Assembly (NCBI RefSeq): GCF_014698965.1
Contig: NZ_JACXAE010000120.1
Location: 1 to 55,278 of the forward strand
Length of the DNA stretch: 55,278 nt
Reading direction: 5' to 3'
DNA from: Iningainema tapete BLCC-T55
Lineage (GTDB): Bacteria; Cyanobacteriota; Cyanobacteriia; Cyanobacteriales; Nostocaceae
Below are positions 9,517-14,791 of this stretch, piece after piece. A program made the translations under genes and the position numbers. Below the pieces are notes generated by a model. The model had not been told where the DNA came from, ran no database searches, and saw nothing but the letters and a program-made list of their open reading frames with translations. The first letter of the stretch is position 1. Every line of letters begins with the position of its first letter.

Positions 9517-9920
9517 AGAAGACGTAACAGATTACCTCAATCTCACTCTTGGGGAACGACGTGCATTTGATGGCATCCTCAGTTACCTAACATTTCTCGC
9601 CTTTATTCCCTTTGAACAATGCCAGCCCTTAAGCCGTGGGTTTGAAAATATTCCTCCTCGTCCTGGCATTTACGCAATCAGGCACAGGACTGACGGATTA
9701 CTCTACATCGGTAAAACTAAAAGCTTGCGGGATCCGTTTCAGTGGCAGGCATAAAGCTTTTCTGTGGGCATGGCTCGACAAATATGACGATGAGGATGTG
9801 CGAATTGCAATGCAGTTAATTTCGCACTGGGAAAGCCCTGCGTTATTATTGGAGCTAGAAGCGATTATTTTAAGAGCCACTGAACTACCTGACAACGTCC
9901 AAATTCCGACGGAGATGTAA
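9494..9920 (+). pseudogene. GIY-YIG nuclease-like gene broken by a 1-base frameshift
   Basis: The first frame gives PGIYAIRHRTDGLLYIGKTKSL, the GIY...YIG signature of this endonuclease fold, then runs out of frame near 9733. The +1 frame continues naturally (RFSGRHKAFLWAWLDKYDDE) to a stop at 9920. Removing one C from the CC at about 9733-9734 restores one frame reading LRD-RFSGRHKA. The apparent TTG start at 9494 overlaps the metE fragment, so the original N-terminus may be lost. It sits four bases before the 68-residue gene, suggesting a former operon. Confidence 0.75.
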
Positions 9921-9924
9921 AGTT

Positions 9925-10131
9925 ATGCAAGCCAAACTTCAAGAACAGCTTTCTCCTGCTGATGCCGAAGCCATCTTAGGACGCTTGCCTGAACGAATTC
10001 GCGCCGCTCTAGTTGCTCGTGCGGCTGAAATCGAATATCCTATCGAAGCAGTGGTTGAGATGGCGATCGCTAGCTTTGTTGATACAGAGGCGTTAGGTTT
10101 TGCAGATTGTAAACCAGGACGTGGACAGTAA
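9925..10131 (+). CDS. Conserved 68-residue protein, unknown function
   Basis: Begins with ATG four bases after the GIY-YIG stop. It is a mostly helical, Ala/Glu-rich protein (SPADAEAILGRLPERIRAAL) ending in a Gly/Arg tail (CKPGRGQ). A degenerate second copy of its C-terminal half lies at 7962-8063 on the other strand, which shows that the reading frame has been conserved. I do not recognise the family. Possible roles include a small regulator or antitoxin for the adjacent nuclease, inferred only from position. Confidence 0.65.
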   Translation: MQAKLQEQLSPADAEAILGRLPERIRAALVARAAEIEYPIEAVVEMAIASFVDTEALGFADCKPGRGQ

Positions 10132-10209
10132 GGTTGTGTGTGAGCAGATTGGCTCATAAGATATGATGGAGGAATTCAAAGAAGCAGCGCAGCGATCGGG
10201 AGTCAACAT

Positions 10210-10485
10210 ATGCAAGCGATTCTTTTCAGCCGTGAGGAAGTTGCTCAACGTGCAGAACAACTGTACGAAAGCAGAATCCGCCAAGAAGTTGAAGTTGAAG
10301 AAAACATCGGCAAGATAGTCATCATTGACGTTGAGACAGGTGACTATAAGGTTGATGAAAATAGCTTACGTGCTGCTGAATACTTGAGCGAGAAACATCC
10401 CAATGCTCGTCTGTTCGGAATCAAAATCGGGTACAATGTTGGTGCTGCTTTTGGTGGTGGTGTCATGGAGCGTATGGTTAAGTGA
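10210..10485 (+). CDS. Small cyanobacterial protein with GDYKVD motif
   Basis: 91 residues. The centre reads IGKIVIIDVETGDYKVDEN, followed by a Lys/His-Pro segment and a Gly-rich tail (GYNVGAAFGGGVMERMVK). This type of protein is common next to clan AA aspartic-protease genes in cyanobacteria. Here the stop codon overlaps, as GTGA, the start of a short protease-like remnant. A second, intact pair of similar layout is at 31968-32647. The role is unknown; regulator or antitoxin-like is possible. Confidence 0.7.
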   Translation: MQAILFSREEVAQRAEQLYESRIRQEVEVEENIGKIVIIDVETGDYKVDENSLRAAEYLSEKHPNARLFGIKIGYNVGAAFGGGVMERMVK

Positions 10486-10568
10486 TTTCGGGTATTGTGG
10501 ATGATGGACACGGCATTATCACCATCCCATTTTGGTCCTATCTTGACTGTTCCTTTTTGGTTAGATAA
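10482..10568 (+). pseudogene. Truncated clan AA aspartic-protease gene
   Basis: Starts at GTG in a 4-base GTGA overlap with the preceding gene. It reads MISGIVDDGHGIITIPFWSY and stops after 28 codons. The opening MISG + strand pattern matches the start of the intact protease at 31968-32333 (MISGFFGDEDGLFFEIEL). The catalytic DTG triad and the rest are missing. Interpretation as a remnant is inference from the start and the gene order. Confidence 0.45.
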
Positions 10569-10766
10569 GTGGCAGAAGCGTAGAGAAAAACAAAGCATAG
10601 ACAGTAAAAGTACAAATTGATTAAAGCCAAGACAATCTGGGAATCTGCCAATACCGAATTGTTGGCTAGAGCAGCTAATAGTCTCCCTTGGCTTGTTTTT
10701 TGTTGAAGATAGGTTATGCTACCAAATGGTTTGACATAATCATCAAGTCTTCAGCCGCTTTAGCTA

Positions 10767-11201
10767 ATGAACCAAAGCTATACAGAAATCTTAAATGATT
10801 CTTTAGTCTGTGCAGAATTAAAACAGGCGTGGGAGGATTCCAAGCCTGGGGTAAGTGGCGGGCACGAAGAAGGCGGCTTCATTCTGAAAGATTCTGAAGG
10901 AAATTTTAGTGTTGTTCGCTGGGCAACAGGCGACCAGAACAGCATTTTTCTGCCTTCTCATCCAGGGTGTAAGATTGAAGGAACTGCCATTGCTGCGTCA
11001 TTTCATACTCATCCCAACACTGGAGGCGATTATCTTCAAGAACCAAGTGAAACAGATAAGCGTGGTGTGAGAGATGATCCTGATTTGAAGGAAGCTTCTT
11101 ACATCGGTGAATTTGTCATCTCTCAGGCAAAAATCTATTGGATTGAACCGAATGGACAAGTCAGTGAGATCGGGGATACATCGTTGATTTTGGGTTTATA
11201 G
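10767..11201 (+). CDS. JAB/JAMM-like (DUF4329-type) putative metallopeptidase
   Basis: 144 residues. EEGGFIL near residue 37 supplies a Glu, and ASFHTHPNTGGDYLQEPSETD near residue 90-110 supplies H-x-H...S-x-x-D, the zinc ligands of the JAMM fold. The His-to-Ser spacing is longer than in classical JAMM proteases, which fits the DUF4329-like branch. The C-terminal YIGEFVISQAKIYWI is also typical. It is followed 14 bases later by a small gene, the pair forming the end of a cassette before attC site 2. The activity could be a deubiquitinase-like isopeptidase or a toxin domain; neither is shown. Confidence 0.75.
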   Translation: MNQSYTEILNDSLVCAELKQAWEDSKPGVSGGHEEGGFILKDSEGNFSVVRWATGDQNSIFLPSHPGCKIEGTAIAASFHTHPNTGGDYLQEPSETDKRGVRDDPDLKEASYIGEFVISQAKIYWIEPNGQVSEIGDTSLILGL

Positions 11202-11215
11202 AGTGGAGATTAACT

Positions 11216-11485
11216 ATGAGTGTAGCGTTGAGTTCAGATGTGCTTCAAGATGATGTTGCTGTCACAGTTGCCCGCGTGATTGCTTCTGCGAATAAACGTG
11301 CCCGCGAATTGAATGTTGATGTCATGCAAAGCATTATTAGCCTAACTCAACATTCTCAGGATGGTAGTTGGGTATGGCGAGTGAACTATGGAGCGAAAGA
11401 TTATATTGGGCGGCGGGGTGGAGATTTGATGATTGAGGTTAATCCGGAGGATGCCAGCATCCAGAGAGTCCTTTGGGGTCAATAG
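11216..11485 (+). CDS. Small partner of JAB-like protein, possible immunity or inhibitor
   Basis: 89 residues, beginning ATG 14 bases after the JAB-like gene and ending 10 bases before attC site 2. An N-terminal helix with repeated Val/Ala is followed by a beta-rich half (GSWVWRVNYGAKDYIGRRGG, then DLMIEVNPEDASIQRVLWG). The half-helix, half-sheet layout resembles PepSY or small immunity folds. I do not recognise a named family. Tight spacing suggests the two products act together. Confidence 0.65.
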   Translation: MSVALSSDVLQDDVAVTVARVIASANKRARELNVDVMQSIISLTQHSQDGSWVWRVNYGAKDYIGRRGGDLMIEVNPEDASIQRVLWGQ

Positions 11486-11494
11486 GTGAGCGCG

Positions 11495-11579
11495 GTCTAA
11501 CAACGCAGTGGAGCGGACGGTAGAGTGTCTTCGCGCTTCGTTCTAGCTCTCTCGCCGCCGCTTATCTTGGTCGTTAGAC
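11495..11579 (+). other. attC site 2
   Basis: An 85-base imperfect palindrome from GTCTAAC to GTTAGAC. The outer arms GCGGTCTAAC and GTTAGACCGC pair perfectly. The inner arm AGCGGACGG pairs with CCGCCGCT if one A is bulged out. It shares the TGGAGCGGAC motif with the other attC sites in this array. Confidence 0.85.
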
Positions 11580-11587
11580 CGCAAGCC

Positions 11588-11815
11588 ATGAAATCGAGTG
11601 TCACAAAAGCATTTCGTAAACGGCTTGAGCGACTTCCCGCATCAGTTCAGGAACAGGCAGATAAGGCTGATGAACTTTGGCGTGAAGATCCTTACCACAA
11701 CAGTTTGCAGTTCAAGCGAGTGAGCCAACGCCAACCGATCTATTCTGCGCGTGTCAGCATTGACTACCGAGTTCGATGTACAGGGTTTAGCTGCACAATT
11801 TCTGCTCCGAAGTAA
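11588..11815 (+). pseudogene. 5' part of a ParE/RelE-like toxin gene, truncated
   Basis: From ATG at 11588, eight bases after attC site 2, the frame reads KAFRKRLERLPASVQEQADK and FKRVSQRQPIYSARVSIDYR. This is the N-terminal two thirds of a RelE/ParE-type toxin ending at the strand where these proteins normally continue with GLR.... After about 11772 the sequence changes to unrelated residues and then stops. The same bases continue, in another frame, as a PIN-domain fragment, so this is one half of a recombined toxin gene. Confidence 0.65.
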
Positions 11816-12008
11816 TTTGCTCCCGAAAGCGAGGGTTGACGCAATTCACATTGCTGCTGCAACCGTTCACGGCATGGATTATCTACTAACGTGGAATTGT
11901 AAACACATTGCAAATGCTCAGATCCAGGGAAAGTTGGCGGAGATTAGTCTCGATTTCGGCTATGTGCTGCCTGTTCTGTGCACACCAAACGAACTAATGG
12001 GAGATTAG
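11751..12008 (+). pseudogene. 3' half of a PIN-domain (VapC-like) toxin gene
   Basis: The frame reads KARVDAIHIAAATVHGMDYL followed by LTWNCKHIANA. This is the C-terminal half of a PIN domain, with the conserved Asp of DAIHIA and the DYLLTWN..HIANA signature frequent in cyanobacterial VapC-like proteins. The N-terminal half carrying the first conserved acidic residues is absent and is replaced by the ParE-like fragment in a different frame. The apparent ATG at 11751 lies in the ParE-derived part and is probably not a natural start. Confidence 0.7.
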
Positions 12009-12011
12009 GTC

Positions 12012-12239
12012 ATGTGGGAAGATGAGATTGTCGAAGAAATCCACCAAATCCGGGAAGCATACGTAAAGTCCTTTAATTATGACCTAGATGCAATATTTGA
12101 AGATTTACGCAAGAAGGAAGCTGCAAGCGGTAGAGAAGTTGTGAGCTTGTCGCGGAGGCGCGGTCTAACAACACGTTGGAGCGGACGAGCGAGAGATCCT
12201 GGTGAAGATGTAAAGGATACTAACCACCGCTCAACTTAG
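12012..12239 (+). CDS. Small partner of PIN toxin, C-terminus reading through attC
   Basis: 75 residues, starting three bases after the PIN stop. The first 45 (MWEDEIVEEIHQIREAYVKS, FNYDLDAIFEDLRKKE) match the short proteins that usually follow this PIN type in cyanobacteria. The final part (RGLTTRWSGRARDPGEDVKD) is a translation of attC site 3 itself, with the stop at 12237. The natural stop codon was therefore probably lost, or the cassette was joined there. Likely an antitoxin-like partner by context. Confidence 0.65.
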   Translation: MWEDEIVEEIHQIREAYVKSFNYDLDAIFEDLRKKEAASGREVVSLSRRRGLTTRWSGRARDPGEDVKDTNHRST

Positions 12240-12248
12240 CCGTTAGGC
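12163..12248 (+). other. attC site 3
   Basis: An 86-base imperfect palindrome from GTCTAAC to GTTAGGC. The inner arms GTTGGAGCGG and CCGCTCAAC pair with a single extra G on the first arm, exactly as in attC site 1. The preceding small gene ends inside it. Confidence 0.85.
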
Positions 12249-12315
12249 TTCGGAAACAGGTACACGTTTATAGCGTCGTCTTACTAGCCCACTACGGAGC
12301 CGATAAGCTTCAGAT

Positions 12316-12918
12316 ATGAACGAAAAAATTCAAGAGTACCTTGCCGCACAGACCCAGAAAGTTGTTCAGTTTCGTCAAGCACTAACATCAGAGTCTGATC
12401 GTGGATGTGCGCTGTTTGCGGCAGCGTATTTAGATGTCTGTCTTTCAGATCTGCTTTATGTATCACTTGTAGAAAACAAGAATATTGATAAAGATCTTTT
12501 TGAAGGAACAGCACCTCTATCAAATTTTTCATCCAGAATCAAACTTGCTTACTACTTGGGACTCATTTCACGAAATTGCAGGTGTGATCTAGATATTGTT
12601 AGAGGTATTAGAAACGATTTTGCACATAAGACAGAGACTATTTCATTTGAAACTCAGTCGATTCGCGACCGCTGCAAGAAGTTATCTTTTTCTTATCAGG
12701 AAAATGATGCTGATCCGCGTTCACATTTCACGGCTGCCGTAATGAGAGTGTTAAGTCATATTCACATAGCTACACTCACAACTACACCTCACACTGAGAA
12801 ACTTGATGATACACCCTCTGAAGAAGATAAGAAGAGGCATCGTGAGCTAATTGAGAAAATTGTAGAAAGTGTAGTTCGTGATCCTTCTACACAGGAAGAG
12901 ACAAACGAGGAAGCCTAA
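12316..12918 (+). CDS. MltR-like (mannitol-repressor fold) cassette protein
   Basis: 200 residues. The segment FAAAYLDVCLSDLLYVSLVE, then SRIKLAYYLGLIS and DLDIVRGIRNDFAH matches the MltR family (all-helical, D-x-x-L...IRN-x-F-A-H ending). The C-terminal 60 residues are charged and variable. MltR-type proteins are repressors of mannitol genes in enterobacteria, but cassette versions have unknown roles, and the IRNxFAH motif also recalls HEPN-like folds. The stop TAA lies in the attC box GCCTAAC, as for the hydrolase cassette. Confidence 0.8.
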   Translation: MNEKIQEYLAAQTQKVVQFRQALTSESDRGCALFAAAYLDVCLSDLLYVSLVENKNIDKDLFEGTAPLSNFSSRIKLAYYLGLISRNCRCDLDIVRGIRNDFAHKTETISFETQSIRDRCKKLSFSYQENDADPRSHFTAAVMRVLSHIHIATLTTTPHTEKLDDTPSEEDKKRHRELIEKIVESVVRDPSTQEETNEEA

Positions 12919-12997
12919 CAATTCGCTTGGAGCGGACTGTGAAAGATACGGTGCTGAGTTTAAGGTTTTCGGCAGTCGCTGATTTGAACCGTTACGG
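12913..12997 (+). other. attC site 4, right half degenerate
   Basis: The first 27 bases (from GCCTAAC to GGACTG) are identical to attC site 1. The right half keeps a GAACCGTTA tail, but the core is GTTACGG rather than GTTRRRY and the inner arm no longer pairs well. It probably marks the decayed end of the array. Confidence 0.65.
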
Positions 12998-13000
12998 AGG

Positions 13001-13057
13001 GACACTCAGGAAATTGCAGAAGGTGAAACCGTCTCACTTGATGAAGTTTTCCCATAG
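13001..13057 (+). pseudogene. C-terminal scrap of an antitoxin-like gene
   Basis: The frame reads DTQEIAEGETVSLDEVFP and then a stop. The ending 'EIxxGExVSLDEV' is characteristic of RelB/Phd-like antitoxins. No start or upstream domain is present because the degenerate attC lies directly before it. The call rests on only 18 residues. Confidence 0.35.
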
Positions 13058-13135
13058 GTTTCTCCTAAGTCGTCAAAGTAAGTAACTAGGTGTAGGGGTA
13101 GTTCTACAGAATCAAGTGAGTTATAGACACTTTGC

Positions 13136-14449
13136 TCACAAATCTGTTAAAAGTCTTGCCTTTCTCAAAATATATGTCAGTACTGTCTCCTCTCTAGCAA
13201 TAATATCTGCTGTAACTTCCATTCCAGGTTGGAGATGATACCAGTTAGCGCCCTTGGTAAGATAAGTTCTTTCTGGCTGAATTGTCACCTCGTAGTATGA
13301 AGCAGCAGCAGAGGTAATGGTATCAGCAGTAATCACCCTGACAGCACCTTTGAGAACACCGTATTCAGGATAAGGATAAGCAGAAATCCGGAGTAAAACT
13401 TTGCCTTGTTCACATTTATTTACCTGTTTTTGGCAAACTCCAACCTTGCCAATATCAGCAGCCGCTACGCGAGCTTTAATATATAGAGGAGCATTGTTGG
13501 GAGCAATTTGGGCAATAGTTTCTCCTGCACGCACAATTTGACTTGGGTTGCGTAAGTTGAGTGTGAGCAGAGTGCCTGTTACGGGAGCTTTAATTACACT
13601 CTTGTTTAATTCACTATTAATCTGTTGCAGTTCTTTTTGATCCCGGCTTAGTTGATTGTTAATTTCAACTCGACGCTGAATCAATTCATCTCGTTGTTTA
13701 TTCAACCTAGCTAAAGTTGTTTCACCTCTTGCCTTTTCTTGGGCAATTCGCTCTATTGCTATCTTCACTGATGCGGCACTAGGATTGAGAGCAGCTTTTG
13801 CACGCTCCAGTTTTGCTTGGGCTGCTTTGAAAGCTTGTTCTTTCTCCTTAATTTGTAACTGAGCGATCGCACCAGTATTATTCAATTGTTGATATTGCTG
13901 CAACTGTACCCTCGCTAACTCCAATGCTGCGGCTGCTTCAGTAACTTCTGTTTGAGTTACCACTTGCTGCTGTTGATATGAGCGTTGATTACCGCTAAGA
14001 TCGGCTTGTGCAGAAGCTATGGTACGTTTGATTAAGTCTGTTTCCGATTCCCTCTGACTTTCTAACGACTTCAATTGAGCATCAATTTGCCCAAGTTGTT
14101 GCCGACTGAGTTCGAGCTTGCTTTGCAGTTGGCTTTTGAGCGTTTGTTGGCGTGAATCGTCAATGAGTGCGATCGCTTCTCCCTGTTTAACTACCTGATT
14201 TTCTTTTACTTCAATACGTAATATCTTACCTTCAACAGCGGCTTGAACAACTCGCAGTTCTCCCACCGGACGAACGGTAGCAGGCGCTCTGACGGTAACA
14301 TTATATTTGGTGATGGCAGCTACGGTAAAAGCAACACAAACAGTACCAACGAGAAATAGCCCACCAATAGTTGTCCATGAACTAATGCTGGGCAGAAATT
14401 CTTCACTCTTCGCTGGTGGGAGAAAGCTTTCTTGAGAGTCACTTACCAT
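13136..14449 (-). CDS. HlyD-family membrane fusion protein of lanthipeptide exporter
   Basis: 437 residues from ATG at 14449. One N-terminal transmembrane segment lies at about residues 25-45. Then comes a lipoyl half (GKILRIEVKENQVVKQGEAI), a long Gln/Glu/Lys-rich coiled coil (about residues 80-290), and the second half with a beta-barrel. This is the periplasmic adaptor that joins an inner-membrane ABC exporter to an outer-membrane channel. It begins two bases after the precursor-peptide stop, so it is in the same operon and presumably exports that peptide. No dedicated TolC homologue is in the window. Confidence 0.88.
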   Translation of the reverse strand: MVSDSQESFLPPAKSEEFLPSISSWTTIGGLFLVGTVCVAFTVAAITKYNVTVRAPATVRPVGELRVVQAAVEGKILRIEVKENQVVKQGEAIALIDDSRQQTLKSQLQSKLELSRQQLGQIDAQLKSLESQRESETDLIKRTIASAQADLSGNQRSYQQQQVVTQTEVTEAAAALELARVQLQQYQQLNNTGAIAQLQIKEKEQAFKAAQAKLERAKAALNPSAASVKIAIERIAQEKARGETTLARLNKQRDELIQRRVEINNQLSRDQKELQQINSELNKSVIKAPVTGTLLTLNLRNPSQIVRAGETIAQIAPNNAPLYIKARVAAADIGKVGVCQKQVNKCEQGKVLLRISAYPYPEYGVLKGAVRVITADTITSAAASYYEVTIQPERTYLTKGANWYHLQPGMEVTADIIAREETVLTYILRKARLLTDL

Positions 14450-14451
14450 TA

Positions 14452-14652
14452 TTATTCCAAACATTCATACCAAACTAGGGTATGATTTGGGTTGCCACAC
14501 ATAGTACACCCACCTGATAAGGACATCATGTCATCATCTGTCAAGTCAATTAGTCCGGCTGGGTTTGATGGCAGCATAGCTTTTTGTTGATCGCTCAAGC
14601 TGTTGCGGTAGTTTTTGTCCTTCCAAGCACGGACTATTTCTTCTGTAGACAT
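14452..14652 (-). CDS. lanA: Class II lanthipeptide precursor peptide
   Basis: 66 residues from ATG at 14652, which has AGGAG four bases upstream. Residues 1-48 form a leader of the mersacidin/lichenicidin type (EEIVRAWKDKNYRNSLSDQQ, NPAG, then acidic residues), ending in the double-glycine site SLSGG. The predicted core is 18 residues, CTMCGNPNHTLVWYECLE: three Cys (1, 4, 16), two Thr (2, 10), no Ser, one His. Up to two Thr could become Dhb, so at most two methyllanthionine rings, leaving one Cys free. Two Zur-like boxes lie 58-120 bases upstream. The exporter gene encodes a C39 peptidase suited to cutting after GG. Confidence 0.88.
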   Translation of the reverse strand: MSTEEIVRAWKDKNYRNSLSDQQKAMLPSNPAGLIDLTDDDMMSLSGGCTMCGNPNHTLVWYECLE

Positions 14653-14709
14653 AGCACTCCTAATTAAAAAATCAACTTTTATACTTTCCATTGCCACTCT
14701 AACATCGAA

Positions 14710-14724
14710 TGATAATCATTTTCA
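14710..14724. promoter_or_regulatory. Zur-like box upstream of lanthipeptide precursor (proximal)
   Basis: TGATAATCATTTTCA, a 7-1-7 inverted repeat with 13 of 14 arm positions matching TGATAATNATTATCA. It ends 58 bases before the precursor ATG, where it would cover a promoter. Confidence 0.7.
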
Positions 14725-14757
14725 TTGGCTTTGCTTATGAAGATGATTTTTTGATTA

Positions 14758-14772
14758 TGATAATGATATTCA
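14758..14772. promoter_or_regulatory. Zur-like box upstream of lanthipeptide precursor (distal)
   Basis: TGATAATGATATTCA, 12 of 14 arm positions matching the same 7-1-7 consensus. It lies 33 bases beyond the proximal box in the 140-base gap between the exporter stop and the precursor start, giving tandem operators. Confidence 0.65.
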
Positions 14773-14791
14773 TCGGTAGATATATCGAATT

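Noticed and set aside
9112-12997. Presence of an integron integrase or attI in the window.
   Set aside because: No tyrosine-recombinase frame with the R..H..R..Y pattern was seen among the proteins on either strand.
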